The position numbers and the translations under genes were made by a program. From Paenibacillus durus ATCC 35681 (GTDB lineage Bacteria; Bacillota; Bacilli; Paenibacillales; Paenibacillaceae): a DNA stretch of 64,000 bases. How positions within the stretch are numbered: position 1 is the stretch's first letter; the number at the start of each line of letters is the position of its first letter. The stretch lies in NCBI RefSeq assembly GCF_000993825.1, contig NZ_CP011114.1, positions 3,968,001 to 4,032,000 on the forward strand, read 5' to 3'. Below the pieces are notes generated by a model. That model made no database searches. It saw only the letters and a list, made by a program, of their open reading frames with translations, and had not been told where the DNA came from. Positions 27,109 through 36,770 of this stretch are shown in pieces.

Positions 27109-27756
27109 CTATGGCATTCTTACATCCAAATCTCCCATCAGATAGGAAACGCTGACTTTCACCCGGTGTTCGCTGCTCTCATAGCCCGGCGATTTCCAGT
27201 TCAACCGGTTCAGCATGCCCGCATCGCGCTGGCTGCCGAATTCAATGGAGCCGAACAGTACGAAGGCTTCGATCTCCACGCCGTAGCCATCCGCCAGATG
27301 CAGGTCCATATCGCCAAAAATCCCATGAAACAGCATAATCGTTTCCTTATCCTCCGCCATCGCGAGCGACAGGTCCAGATCCGTTTCTCCCAGCACATGC
27401 CAGGCGCTGAGGCTATGCATCACCCAGGGCGACCGGTCCCAGTTAAAGCTTGAGGAGAAATTCTGCTTCTGAAGATGGTTTCTCCCCTGCTGCAGCCCTT
27501 TGGATTTGACAAAAAAGATGCCAAGCGAGATCAGGCAGATTCCCAGCACCAGCACCAGATGATCCAGCAGCAGCAGCACCGCGCCGATTCCCAGCAGCGT
27601 ATAGCCCTGTTTGATTTTCCCCGACGTTGTCCGGTAAATGCCCAGCAGCAGAAATACAAGGGCGACAATGGAAAAAAAACCGATCCACCTGCCAAAAATC
27701 ATTAAGCATCCGACAGCAATCAGTCCTATGGCTATCAAACGGTTTCGCTTCTCCAT
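27109..27756 (-). CDS. liaF: LiaF-like membrane inhibitor
   Basis: A 215-residue protein with about four hydrophobic segments in the first 90 residues and a C-terminal beta-rich domain (LiaF_C/DUF2154-like) containing HVLGETDLDLSLAMAEDKET and GIFGDMDLHLADGYGVEIEA. LiaF inhibits LiaS in Bacillus. The ATG at 27756 has AGGAGG seven bases upstream; a longer frame to 27837 has none. It is followed at 24 bases by the kinase gene, completing liaF-S in the standard order. Confidence 0.85.
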   Translation of the reverse strand: MEKRNRLIAIGLIAVGCLMIFGRWIGFFSIVALVFLLLGIYRTTSGKIKQGYTLLGIGAVLLLLDHLVLVLGICLISLGIFFVKSKGLQQGRNHLQKQNFSSSFNWDRSPWVMHSLSAWHVLGETDLDLSLAMAEDKETIMLFHGIFGDMDLHLADGYGVEIEAFVLFGSIEFGSQRDAGMLNRLNWKSPGYESSEHRVKVSVSYLMGDLDVRMP

Positions 27757-27932
27757 CCTCGCACCTCCTAATGTATTATAGTTCGGACACTCCCGCTCAA
27801 GCCCAGGACCAAACGGCCGGAAAAGCCATGACGGCATGGTGATCCATCCGTATGGCTTTACCCTCGCTTCAGCATATCACATCAACCTGTATTTATGGAA
27901 CAGTCATTATCCTGCCAACTGTATATTCCGCC

Positions 27933-28634
27933 CTATTCTTCGTTGCTCACAGAAGGAGCGGCAGAGCCGTTAAGCTTGCTCTTCAGCGCGTTCAGTTGTT
28001 CCTCCACCTTCAGCTGCTTCTCGGCGTCGATCGGACTGTACGCGGCCGCGGCCGCCGGGCGATAAGGAGCGCGCAGCACATCGGCTTCGGCCTCAAGCTG
28101 CATGATCTTCTCTTCCATGCGGTGGAATCCAAGCGAAGCGCTGCCGCTTTCGATGCTGTGAACGCTGCTGATTTGCGACATTTGCTTCTTCGCTTTCGCC
28201 ATTTGGGCCCGGGATACGAGCTCATTGCGCTTGTTACGCAGCTTGTAGAATTCATCCTTCATGTCGTGCAGCTGCTGAACCAATTCCTTGGCACGGGCAT
28301 CCGCCTGAGTATGCAGCTCACTGTATTCGCTGTACTTTTGGTCGAAATAAATTTTCTCCTCAAGCAGCTTGCGCGCCACTTCTTCCTGGCCGTTCTTCAG
28401 GGCAAGCTCGGCTTGCGCGCCGCGCTGGCCGGACAATTTCTCGGCTTCATCCACGCGCTGCTTCATCCGGCGTTCATTGGCCATTTGCTTGGCAACCGTA
28501 ACTTCCGCCTCGTGGATCTCTCCCTCCATGTCGCGCAAATACTGGTTCAGCATGACAACCGGGTCTTCCACCTTATCCAGCAGATCGTTAACGGATGCTT
28601 TGGTCATATCTTTAATTCTTTTAAAAACTCCCAT
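27933..28634 (-). CDS. PspA/IM30-family protein (LiaH-like)
   Basis: A 233-residue PspA/Vipp1/LiaH protein, a coiled coil that assembles into rings or rods on the inner membrane face under stress. Typical marks are the amphipathic start [34 protein letters not shown], and long heptad helices to residue about 180. The last 40 residues (alanine-rich, then [10 protein letters not shown]) are variable. It follows the PspC gene by three bases and belongs to a cluster with a second PspA at 29134. Function is from the family; target membrane damage is inferred. Confidence 0.9.
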   Translation of the reverse strand: MGVFKRIKDMTKASVNDLLDKVEDPVVMLNQYLRDMEGEIHEAEVTVAKQMANERRMKQRVDEAEKLSGQRGAQAELALKNGQEEVARKLLEEKIYFDQKYSEYSELHTQADARAKELVQQLHDMKDEFYKLRNKRNELVSRAQMAKAKKQMSQISSVHSIESGSASLGFHRMEEKIMQLEAEADVLRAPYRPAAAAAYSPIDAEKQLKVEEQLNALKSKLNGSAAPSVSNEE

Positions 28635-28637
28635 GTT

Positions 28638-29129
28638 TTACACTTCTCCCTTCTTGTCCTCGTATTTGGCAAGCTTGCGTTTCAGCTCTTCGATTTCTTT
28701 TTGCATCGCTTTTTTCTCAATATCCTTCATCATATCGTCCAGACCGGAGTCTTGCGCGGAATAGCCTGCTGCTTTGCTGTATCGCGGATCATAATGGTCG
28801 CTGCGGCCATAAGGACGCGAGCCGGACGGACCGAATGGGCCTCGCGGACCGCAGCCCCGGCGTCCATATCCGTCTTCGCCTCTATAATGCGGACCATACC
28901 CGCCGTCCGCCATTTCAGGGCCGAAGCCGTACGGCGGATAAGGCCCCGGCTCCTTAGGAATGATCAGCGCTGCGATGAAATACACCGGGATAACAGCGCC
29001 GCCCGTAAATGGAATGCTGATTAGCAGCAGTATCCGCAGCAGCGTGGAGTCGATGCCGACCGACTCCGCCAATCCGCCGGTGAGTCCTGTAAGCACTTTG
29101 TCGCGGGTAGATCGATATAACCTCGTCAT
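28638..29129 (-). CDS. PspC-domain membrane protein
   Basis: A 163-residue protein with an N-terminal PspC domain: RLYRSTRDKVLTGLTGGLAE, then one or two membrane segments (LLRILLLISI and VIPVYFIAALIIP). A glycine/proline/tyrosine-rich linker (about 65-120) precedes a charged helix (MMKDIEKKAMQKEIEELKRK) likely to form a coiled coil. The ATG at 29129 has GAAAGGAG upstream; the ATG at 29147 lies within that site. The gene begins beyond the stop of the preceding PspA gene (overlapping frames at 29129-29134 give tight coupling). PspC probably recruits or senses for PspA. Confidence 0.85.
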   Translation of the reverse strand: MTRLYRSTRDKVLTGLTGGLAESVGIDSTLLRILLLISIPFTGGAVIPVYFIAALIIPKEPGPYPPYGFGPEMADGGYGPHYRGEDGYGRRGCGPRGPFGPSGSRPYGRSDHYDPRYSKAAGYSAQDSGLDDMMKDIEKKAMQKEIEELKRKLAKYEDKKGEV

Positions 29130-29133
29130 AACG

Positions 29134-29808
29134 CTACTCCTTTCCATCTTTGTTCAGCTTCTCCTTCAGTTTGGCCAGTTCCCGCTCCAGGACAGTAGCG
29201 ACCGTCTCGCCTGCCTGAACCGCGTACTCCTGGCCCATTCGCCGCAGGTCGCGAAGACTTTTGGCTTCGAGCTCCCAGTCGGTAAGCCGGTCTTCCAAGC
29301 GTCCGAACATTTTTGGAATGTCGCCTCCGCCGTAAGCGGCGGCCCGCTGGTTCATCCGCTGCTGCAGCCGAAGCGTCTCCATCCGGGCCGCATAATACTG
29401 GCGCTTGCTGTAGACCGACTGGTACTCCATCTTCAATTCACCGAGCTGCTGCTCGAGTTCCAGCAGAGATTGCCGGCTCTGCTCCAGAAGACCGCCGTAC
29501 TGCTCCAGCTTTTCCTCGTGAATGATTTTCTCCTGCAGAGCCAGCTTTGCCAGATTGTCTTCGCCCGCTTTCAGCGCCAGCAGCGCCTGCTCCTCCCGTC
29601 TATTCCTCATGGAAGTCGCCTGGTCAACCTGATGCTGAAGCTGCTTCGTATGATTCGCGTACTGCTGATACAATCTTTCGGCTTCGTTTATTTCCTCACG
29701 GGTCGTGTACAGAAATTGATCAATCAGCTTCACAGGGTCCTGACTTTGTTCAAGCTTTTCATTTAGATTGGCTACGGTAATATCCCGCATGCGACGAAAA
29801 ACGCTCAT
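29134..29808 (-). CDS. PspA/IM30-family protein, second copy
   Basis: A 224-residue PspA-type coiled-coil protein starting MSVFRRMRDITVANLNEKLE, with DPVKLIDQFLYTTREEINEAE and long heptad helices. It is clearly diverged from the copy at 27933 (for example DPVKLIDQF against DPVVMLNQY), so this is an old paralogue rather than a recent duplication. AAGGAGGGAG precedes the ATG. It is the second gene of the cluster, after the small LiaI-like protein. It may act with the other PspA as a mixed assembly; that is inference. Confidence 0.88.
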   Translation of the reverse strand: MSVFRRMRDITVANLNEKLEQSQDPVKLIDQFLYTTREEINEAERLYQQYANHTKQLQHQVDQATSMRNRREEQALLALKAGEDNLAKLALQEKIIHEEKLEQYGGLLEQSRQSLLELEQQLGELKMEYQSVYSKRQYYAARMETLRLQQRMNQRAAAYGGGDIPKMFGRLEDRLTDWELEAKSLRDLRRMGQEYAVQAGETVATVLERELAKLKEKLNKDGKE

Positions 29809-29858
29809 AGTGTGCCGCTCCCTCCTTGCCGTTATTTTAATTTGAATTCTCTAAAGCT

Positions 29859-30161
29859 TTAGTAATATGTTCCTCTCTTGCCTTTAAGTACGGATATTCC
29901 CCATACGACCAGCGCAATACCCAGCAGCGGTCCGATCAGCCACGACAGCTTGGCGATCAGGGACATGACCCCGATAAACATTACGATCCAGCCGATTACC
30001 TTGCGTCCGCTCTTAATTCCGTAGTAACCAAGAACAACCAGCAATACCGGGAACAGCAGCCTGAAAATCCCGTGTATCAGCGGAAGCGCAATACCCAGCA
30101 GCATAATGGCGCCGATGATAATCAATACAACCGCAAGACCGTTTCCTCTGTTTCTTTGCAT
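29859..30161 (-). CDS. Small LiaI/LiaF-TM-like membrane protein
   Basis: A 100-residue protein made almost entirely of hydrophobic segments (GLAVVLIIIGAIMLLG, LLFPVLLVVLGYYG, IGWIVMFIGVMSLI, LLGIALVVWGI), resembling LiaI and the membrane part of LiaF. It heads the stress cluster on the minus strand. The ATG at 30161 is chosen; an in-frame GTG nine bases earlier sits too close to AAAGG. LiaI anchors LiaH at the membrane in Bacillus, and a similar role for the PspA proteins here is likely. The upstream region (30162-30310) should hold the cluster promoter. Confidence 0.7.
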   Translation of the reverse strand: MQRNRGNGLAVVLIIIGAIMLLGIALPLIHGIFRLLFPVLLVVLGYYGIKSGRKVIGWIVMFIGVMSLIAKLSWLIGPLLGIALVVWGISVLKGKRGTYY

Positions 30162-30312
30162 TTTTTTCACCGCCTTTCGTTGTCCTTCACCTTATGCTCT
30201 TATTGTAGGCTGAATCCAGTCCGCCCAAAACGGACCGGGGACGGTTTTTGAAACTGGACCTTAGGCGGGGCAGCTGTAAGACTGCCGTCCGAAAGAACGG
30301 TAAATAACACAA

Positions 30313-30355
30313 ACAGGCTTGTAAAACCGCTGATCCAGCCGTTTTACAAGCCTGT
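30313..30355 (-). terminator. Terminator of nifH
   Basis: A perfect 15-bp stem (ACAGGCTTGTAAAAC and its complement) with a 13-base loop, 38 bases after the nifH stop. The T-run is modest, but the hairpin is the strongest of the region. Confidence 0.8.
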
Positions 30356-30393
30356 TCCATTAATCGATGGACAATCGCAGATATTCTTTCCGA

Positions 30394-31287
<894 letters not shown>

Positions 31288-31353
31288 TCATCCTCCATAT
31301 TAAATTTATTTAGATTATTATTAATGCAAATGAATGCAAAATTCTGACGGACA

Positions 31354-31824
31354 TCATCTTGATAAACCCAAACTGGCATAGAACTCGGCGCTTTCCAGCA
31401 GCAGTTCTTCAATGTCTCCTTTGCCGGAAATTGCTGCTATCCCTCTCTGCAAAAGCTTACTGCGCGGAGAATCGCCAATTCCGGAACAGAGAATCGCCTG
31501 ACAGTCCGCGAACAAAGCGGCCGTATCGTCAAAAATCTTCTTCTTGTCGACCGGTTCGCCGCTCTCTGCTCTCCCGGTGCAATAGGCGTCAACGTGACGG
31601 ACTTCCAAAAACGTGGTTGTCTGACCCGCAACATCGTAAACCCAAAATTCACTCGCATGTCCAAAGTGGACATTAACTTTGCCGCCGCCCCGTGTCGCAA
31701 CAGCTATTCTAATTCCCGGGGTCTCGGTGGTGAGATGATCGGCCGATTCATTCTTTCGCTCGGCGTCCGCATTGGCTACCTCCGTCTGATTCCGGCTTGC
31801 TCCGTCGTCACCGATTAATTCCAC
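31354..31824 (-). CDS. Dinitrogenase FeMo-cofactor biosynthesis domain protein (NifB C-terminal/NifX-like)
   Basis: A 156-residue protein with a poorly conserved first 37 residues and a Nitro_FeMo-Co domain: IRIAVATRGGGKVNVHFGHA, then VDAYCTGR, ALFADCQAILCSGIGDSP. This closely resembles the C-terminal domain of NifB, which binds cofactor precursor, but the radical-SAM part of NifB is missing. The GTG start at 31824 has AAGGAG upstream. It is the first gene of a two-gene unit with nifH. It may carry NifB-co or FeMo-co, or be a relic of a nifB-nifH pair; the sequence does not decide. Confidence 0.8.
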   Translation of the reverse strand: MELIGDDGASRNQTEVANADAERKNESADHLTTETPGIRIAVATRGGGKVNVHFGHASEFWVYDVAGQTTTFLEVRHVDAYCTGRAESGEPVDKKKIFDDTAALFADCQAILCSGIGDSPRSKLLQRGIAAISGKGDIEELLLESAEFYASLGLSR

Positions 31825-31879
31825 TCGACCGCCTCTCCTTCAAATGAGATTTGCGAATAACAGAGATACGAGTGACAAA

Positions 31880-31896
31880 TGTTACATTTCTTAACT
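31880..31896. promoter_or_regulatory. GlnR-like site II (downstream of the nif promoter)
   Basis: TGTTACATTTCTTAACT matches the GlnR/TnrA consensus TGTNAN7TNACA except the last base. It lies between the predicted start of transcription and the GTG, where binding would repress. Confidence 0.45.
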
Positions 31897-31929
31897 TTCC
31901 ATGTAGATGTTGTTGTTCTTTAGAGATAT

Positions 31930-31957
31930 ATTATCCTTTCAGTTCAAATCCCGTCAA
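31930..31957 (-). promoter_or_regulatory. Sigma-A promoter of the NifB-C/nifH unit
   Basis: TTGACG (31957-31952), 16-base spacer, GATAAT (31935-31930), about 105 bases before the GTG start. It is the best promoter in the 517-bp intergenic region 31825-32341. Confidence 0.6.
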
Positions 31958-32005
31958 TGAATGTTAAGCGCATACATTCATCGTTGACAAATCGTTCAAG
32001 ATTGG

Positions 32006-32022
32006 CGTTAGGTTACATAACA
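32006..32022. promoter_or_regulatory. GlnR-like site I (upstream of the nif promoter)
   Basis: On the minus strand TGTTATGTAACCTAACG matches TGTNAN7TNACA except the last base. It is centred about 57 bases upstream of the -35 box, where binding would activate. Confidence 0.45.
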
Positions 32023-32341
32023 TAAAACTGCGATTTTCCACTTTTTTCACCCGAAGGTAGCGCTTCCATAAATTATTTCCAACGATTGATATATTTGCAA
32101 AGGGATTGCCATGCCTCTACACCGTTCCTAACGGGCATTAATTGTTCACAAACCTGCCTTATCCACTGCTATTTGACGGCGACGAAAAAAACGGATTGCG
32201 GCTCTTCCTCGTTTCTATTTTTGAAACTTTTCAGCAGATTTTGATATATATCGGTTGCCTGGATACCATAGAAATCAGATTCATCAGCTGCGCATTTCCA
32301 ATCAAAGCCGCAGCCAATTATTAAAGAAGGGAATGAACAAC

Positions 32342-33469
32342 ATGGGACAAATTAGAACAAGCACACGCGGATTTCTGGCTCCGGCCAAGTATATTCAAGG
32401 CTACGGAGAAATAAGCAAGCTTGAGAATTACACGAATTCATTCGGCACGAAGCTCCTGGCTTACATTGATTCTTTTTTATTCGAAGCCTTATCTTCCAGA
32501 CTGTACAGTGCGTACGGCACCGCCAGCATTATTTGTGAACCTTTTGAGGGTCAGGTTTCCATTGAAAATTCGGATAAGTATATCCATACAGCCCGCAGTG
32601 GAAATTATGATGCGATTATCGGCATCGGCGGAGGAAGAACGCTTGATATGACCAAGCTGGTGGCTAATACCCTGAATTTACCCTTAGTGATTATACCTAC
32701 ATCTGCGGCAACCGATGCGCCTACCAGCGCTTTATCGGTCATTTACTCCCCTGCGGGAGAGCATATTAACGAAATGTTTTACGACAAAGGGCCCGATCTG
32801 GTTATAGTCGATACCGAAATCATCTCGAGCGCTCCTGTTAGGCTGCTGGTGGCCGGTATGGGCGATGCGTTAGCGACCTTCTTCGAGGCTCGGGCGTGCA
32901 AGGAGTCCGACTCGCAGAATAACATCAAAGGGGAATTCAAACGAACTCTCGCCTCCTATGCCATCGCGAAGGAATGCTACAGCGTTCTATTACAAGACGG
33001 GTTAAAAGCGAAGCCGGATGCGGAAGCGGGCATTTGCTCTCCATCTATGGAAAATATTATTGAGGTCAACACTCTGCTCAGCGGCATTGGAGCCGAGAGC
33101 AACGGAGCAGCAGGCGCGCATGCTTTTCATGACGGCTTTACCGCTTTGGAGGAATGCAAGCCTTATCTTCACGGAGAGCGTGTTGCCTTTGGCGTATTGT
33201 GCCAGCTTGTGTTGGAAAATCGCGATACAAACGAGCTTGAGCAGGTGATCCGGTTCAGTCTAAGCGTCGGGCTGCCAGTAACATTGCGGGAAATCGGAGT
33301 TGCGGAGCCGACAGAGGAGAAAATACGAACGGCTGCAAAAGCGGTGCTGCAATCCCCCCTTATTTTGCGCGAGCCGCTTGATGTAACGGAAGACATGCTG
33401 TACCATGCCATCCGTTCTGCCGATTTATTGGGGAATCATTACAGGAAGAGAGGTCATCAATACATTTAA
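32342..33469 (+). CDS. Iron-containing alcohol dehydrogenase, glycerol-dehydrogenase-like
   Basis: A 375-residue type III (metal-dependent) dehydrogenase of the GldA branch. The NAD site is GIGGGRTLDMTK and PTSAATDAPTSA; metal ligands are D in AGMGDALATFFEA and the histidines in GAHAFHDGF and LHGERVAFG. The ATG at 32342 has GAAGGG nine bases upstream; the ATG at 32333 touches that site. It ends one base before the MFS start (33470), so the two are coupled in one operon with the UPF0303 gene. The substrate may be glycerol or another polyol; the transporter beside it suggests uptake or export of the substrate or product. Confidence 0.85.
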   Translation: MGQIRTSTRGFLAPAKYIQGYGEISKLENYTNSFGTKLLAYIDSFLFEALSSRLYSAYGTASIICEPFEGQVSIENSDKYIHTARSGNYDAIIGIGGGRTLDMTKLVANTLNLPLVIIPTSAATDAPTSALSVIYSPAGEHINEMFYDKGPDLVIVDTEIISSAPVRLLVAGMGDALATFFEARACKESDSQNNIKGEFKRTLASYAIAKECYSVLLQDGLKAKPDAEAGICSPSMENIIEVNTLLSGIGAESNGAAGAHAFHDGFTALEECKPYLHGERVAFGVLCQLVLENRDTNELEQVIRFSLSVGLPVTLREIGVAEPTEEKIRTAAKAVLQSPLILREPLDVTEDMLYHAIRSADLLGNHYRKRGHQYI

Positions 33470-34648
33470 ATGTCTACGAAAATCTATATTGCCTTATTTT
33501 CTCTTGCCCTTAGCGCCTTCGCCATAGGGACGACCGAGTTTGTGTTGGTCGGGTTGCTTCAAACTGTAGCGAGTGATCTCCAGATTAGCATCACGCGTGC
33601 AGGGACACTCATATCCGGTTATGCTGTCGCCATTGCCGTGGGAACTCCGCTTATCGCGATCCTTTCAGGGAAAGTGCCCAAAAGAAGATTTTTAATCATT
33701 CTGATGGCTGTATTTACCCTGGGTAATTTGCTAAGCGCGTTCTCTTATTCCTATCATCTGCTTATGCTGTCACGGGTTCTAACGGCTATTGCCCACGGAG
33801 TGTTTTTTGCGGTGGCGGCAACTGTTGCTGTGGACCTGGTTCCAGAGAATAAAAAAGGGACTGCGGTATCCATCATGTTTACAGGGCTGACCGTAGCAAC
33901 CATTGCGGGAGTCCCGCTAGGAACATATATTGGCCAACATTACGGCTGGCGAGCAACCTTTGGTGTTGTGGCTGCACTTGGGCTGATCGCTCTTGTCGGC
34001 AATTTCTTGGCTATTGACAAAATTAAAGATCAATCGAGCGCCCTCCGCCTTAGAGATATTGTAAAAATAATATCGAATAGCCGAATCTTGCTGGCTTTAT
34101 TGATGACTGCATTAGGTTTTGGCGGAACTTTTTCCTTGTTCACATACCTTACGCCTATTTTGGAAGACATCAGCGGATTCTCCGCAAGCTCGGTCACACT
34201 TCTGTTGTTGGTATACGGGATTGCAGTGGCTGCGGGTAATCTGGCAGGCGGAAAAATCGCTAATACTCACCCTGTCAAAAATTTAAGACTCGTATTTCTA
34301 TTTCAGAGCGTTGCCTTGTTGCTGCAAATCCTGCTATTACCAAACAAGGTTCTGACGATCGCAGGACTTATTATCATGGGTTTCTTTTCCTTCATGATGT
34401 CTCCGGGTGTGCAGGCTTATATCTTGTCACTCTCAGAAAAGCTGGCGCCCTCCGCCAAAGACTTAGGATCAGCTCTGAATATTTCAGCCTTTAATATTGG
34501 CATTGCCGCCGGCTCTACACTCGGAGGCTATGCTGTTGACTACCTGGATTATCTGGATACGGCTTGGATTGGAGCAGTCATGGTGATTGCAGCCATGCTT
34601 CTAGCCATAATCAATTATCGATTGGATAAACAACAAAATCTCTTTTAG
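33470..34648 (+). CDS. MFS transporter (DHA1 family)
   Basis: A 392-residue inner-membrane permease with 12 predicted segments, starting FSLALSAFAIGTTEFVLVGL and containing the loop motif SGKVPKRRFL. It resembles YdhP/AraJ-type permeases of the DHA1 group. It starts immediately after the dehydrogenase stop (no gap) and is 13 bases ahead of the UPF0303 gene, so it is the middle gene of a three-gene operon. No ribosome site is strong; coupling to the upstream gene is likely. Substrate unknown. Confidence 0.85.
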   Translation: MSTKIYIALFSLALSAFAIGTTEFVLVGLLQTVASDLQISITRAGTLISGYAVAIAVGTPLIAILSGKVPKRRFLIILMAVFTLGNLLSAFSYSYHLLMLSRVLTAIAHGVFFAVAATVAVDLVPENKKGTAVSIMFTGLTVATIAGVPLGTYIGQHYGWRATFGVVAALGLIALVGNFLAIDKIKDQSSALRLRDIVKIISNSRILLALLMTALGFGGTFSLFTYLTPILEDISGFSASSVTLLLLVYGIAVAAGNLAGGKIANTHPVKNLRLVFLFQSVALLLQILLLPNKVLTIAGLIIMGFFSFMMSPGVQAYILSLSEKLAPSAKDLGSALNISAFNIGIAAGSTLGGYAVDYLDYLDTAWIGAVMVIAAMLLAIINYRLDKQQNLF

Positions 34649-34661
34649 GAGCGAAATCACA

Positions 34662-35126
34662 ATGAACCTTCAAGCATTGGAACAACTGGAAAATGAACTG
34701 GTATTGCCGCAATTCACTAACGAGGATGCCCTGGAATTGGGGCTGATGATTATTAACTACGCAAAAGAACAAGGAACCGCGGTCGCCGTCCATATTGAAC
34801 GGAACCGGGTTCCTCTGTTCACCCATCTGATGGATGGCACCTCTGAAGAAAATGTCCATTGGCTGTATCGAAAAAAACGGGTAGTAGATCATTACAACAA
34901 AAGTTCCGCCTATATTGCCGCACGCTTCGAGCAAAACGGAACCACTCACGCGGAAAGCTCGCTCCTGCCGCCTGCCGAATATCAGGCTGTCGGAGGTTCG
35001 CTGCCTCTGCGGATGAAACATTCAGGCAGCATCGGTTCCGTTACGGTTGCCGGATTAACCGGCCCGCTAGACCATGATTACGCAGTAGAAGGTTTGAAAA
35101 GATTTCTGGCAGCACGCAAATCTTAA
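34662..35126 (+). CDS. UPF0303/DUF336-type heme-degrading-domain protein
   Basis: A 154-residue protein of the UPF0303 family (HbpS/GlcG-like fold). Marks include LGLMIINYAKEQGTAVAVHI, the charged WLYRKKRVVDHYNKSS block and GGSLPLRMKHSGSIGSVTV. Homologues often sit beside IclR-controlled catabolic genes and are of unknown function. AGGAGCG precedes the ATG. It is the last gene of the dehydrogenase-MFS operon and is convergent with the IclR gene across seven bases. Confidence 0.75.
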   Translation: MNLQALEQLENELVLPQFTNEDALELGLMIINYAKEQGTAVAVHIERNRVPLFTHLMDGTSEENVHWLYRKKRVVDHYNKSSAYIAARFEQNGTTHAESSLLPPAEYQAVGGSLPLRMKHSGSIGSVTVAGLTGPLDHDYAVEGLKRFLAARKS

Positions 35127-35133
35127 TGGATGC

Positions 35134-35880
35134 TTACTTGTCCAGCAGGCTTGAAATTTGTGCGCTGCATGCCAGCAGCTTTTTGCTTAGAGCCCGGTCC
35201 TTCTTTTTCGTCAGACGCGCAGAGGGACCGGATAAAGCAACCGCAGCGATGGCCTCACCCTTGTGAAAAATAGGAGCGGCAATACAACGAAGCCCGATTT
35301 CCGTCTCTTCATCATCAATGGCATAACCTTGCTGCCGAATCACCTTGAGATGCTCCCGTAATAAATGCAAATCGGCAAATGTATTTTTCGTATTTTTTTG
35401 CAGCGTTATGTTGTTCAGAACGGTTTCCCGTTTGCCTTCATCCAAATGAGCCAGGATGACTTTGCCAAAAGCACTAAGATGAACATACGCATAATCGCCA
35501 ACCTTGGAATGGATACGCATGGAATGGGTGCCTTCAACTACTTGGGTTGTTACCACATTGATGCCGTTCAGGATGCCGATATATAGGGTCTCCCCAACTT
35601 CTTGGCTGAGTTGATGCAGCGGAGGGACAGCGATCCAGTCCAGTCTGGGATTGGCAGAAGCAGCGGTCCCTCCGCCCACTTTTTCAGTAAGGCTGTATAA
35701 ATGCTCTTCCTTCTTTACATATCCTGTAATCTCAAGTGTGTACAGCAGCCGAAATGTAGTCGATTTATTTAGGCCAAGCAGCCGCATGATGTCTGTCAGC
35801 TTCATCGGCTCCGATTGCTGCAACGCCTCCAAAATCGACAGCCCTTTTTTTAGTGTGGCCGATTCATATTGCTTCATCAT
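35134..35880 (-). CDS. IclR-family transcriptional regulator
   Basis: A 248-residue regulator with an N-terminal winged helix (SILEALQQSEPMKLTDIMRL, LNKSTTFRLLYTLEI) and a C-terminal IclR effector domain with LSAFGKVILAHLDE, IDDEETEIGLRCIAAPIFHK and VALSGPSARLT. IclR proteins sense small organic acids or aromatic compounds. It is convergent with the dehydrogenase-MFS-UPF0303 operon and a good candidate for its regulator, though its DNA site is unknown. An ATG pair is present; the first (35880) has GAGGTGG upstream. Confidence 0.85.
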   Translation of the reverse strand: MMKQYESATLKKGLSILEALQQSEPMKLTDIMRLLGLNKSTTFRLLYTLEITGYVKKEEHLYSLTEKVGGGTAASANPRLDWIAVPPLHQLSQEVGETLYIGILNGINVVTTQVVEGTHSMRIHSKVGDYAYVHLSAFGKVILAHLDEGKRETVLNNITLQKNTKNTFADLHLLREHLKVIRQQGYAIDDEETEIGLRCIAAPIFHKGEAIAAVALSGPSARLTKKKDRALSKKLLACSAQISSLLDK

Positions 35881-35966
35881 TCCACCTCTTTATATGTGAA
35901 GCAATAATAAATCAAACGCAATTAAAGATCAACTATCGATAGACTGGGAAACGCTAATCATTCATT

Positions 35967-36698
35967 TTATTTGACGAACAAATTTGGAAACTGTTTTACT
36001 ATTCCAGCCGTAAAGGCATCCGCCATTCCCAGCGCCTGCTTCTCAATCTGATCGAATATTTCGATATCCGATTTATAATTTCCGGATAGCCGGAAAACTG
36101 CTTCATCTTTGGTCAGCCGTATATGTTCATGCAGCATCTTCATCAAGACCCGCTTTGGCCAGTTTGGGTTGATACTGCTTAAGAAAGCAGCGATTTCATC
36201 CGCATTGGCATACCATTTTTTCTCCGCTTCCGAGGCTGCCTTCTTATCGCCGGCCTTGGCCGCTTTAACAAGTTGTGCCGCCAACACAAGATGTTCTTTC
36301 ATTAAAGCGCTGAATCGTGCGGCAACCTCGTCACCATAGTAACGTCTCATCACGGCACCCATCTCCGAAGGATTGCGGAGAAGACGTTCAGTCACCAGCG
36401 CCTCATCCGGCAAACCCGCCGCAATGCTTATGATAAGCATTCTCGTCCATGCTATATGCTGCTCCCAGAGCATCCGCCAGACTTGGTTTAATTCAACTTC
36501 TGCCTTACTAATACACGCAGAGCTTTGCACTGGAACAGCTTCACTCCTTAAAAATGGGACTAACGGTTGCGCATAAGGAATGCCATTTATCTGCCCATAG
36601 TGAAAACTGTAGGGGTAAACTCCTGGATAGACACCCTCCGCTGGATAAAACGATGATTGATACCGCGGATCTGCCGCCCACGGCGCTGAGTAGAACAT
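35967..36698 (-). CDS. Conserved helical protein of unknown function
   Basis: A 243-residue protein. The first 55 residues are rich in tyrosine, proline and glycine, like spore-coat proteins. The rest is two repeated helical pairs: ELNQVWRMLWEQHIAWTRML with MRRYYGDEVAARFSALMKEH, and KRVLMKMLHEHIRLTKDEAV with YKSDIEIFDQIEKQALGMAD. It lacks catalytic motifs that I can identify. Similar proteins occur in Bacillus and Paenibacillus, often as hypothetical or mis-annotated. GGGGAGG precedes the ATG. It stands alone between the IclR gene and the acetyltransferase gene. Confidence 0.7.
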   Translation of the reverse strand: MFYSAPWAADPRYQSSFYPAEGVYPGVYPYSFHYGQINGIPYAQPLVPFLRSEAVPVQSSACISKAEVELNQVWRMLWEQHIAWTRMLIISIAAGLPDEALVTERLLRNPSEMGAVMRRYYGDEVAARFSALMKEHLVLAAQLVKAAKAGDKKAASEAEKKWYANADEIAAFLSSINPNWPKRVLMKMLHEHIRLTKDEAVFRLSGNYKSDIEIFDQIEKQALGMADAFTAGIVKQFPNLFVK

Positions 36699-36770
36699 GG
36701 TTGTTTCCTCCCCGACATAGTTATTTGCCTAATATCTATATGTGAGGGAGGGGTTGTTGGGCACTGACTT

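Noticed and set aside
26245..27453. 402-codon open frame on the plus strand opposite liaS and liaF
   Set aside because: It mirrors the codon structure of the real minus-strand genes, which have clear domains and ribosome sites; the translation has no recognisable motif.
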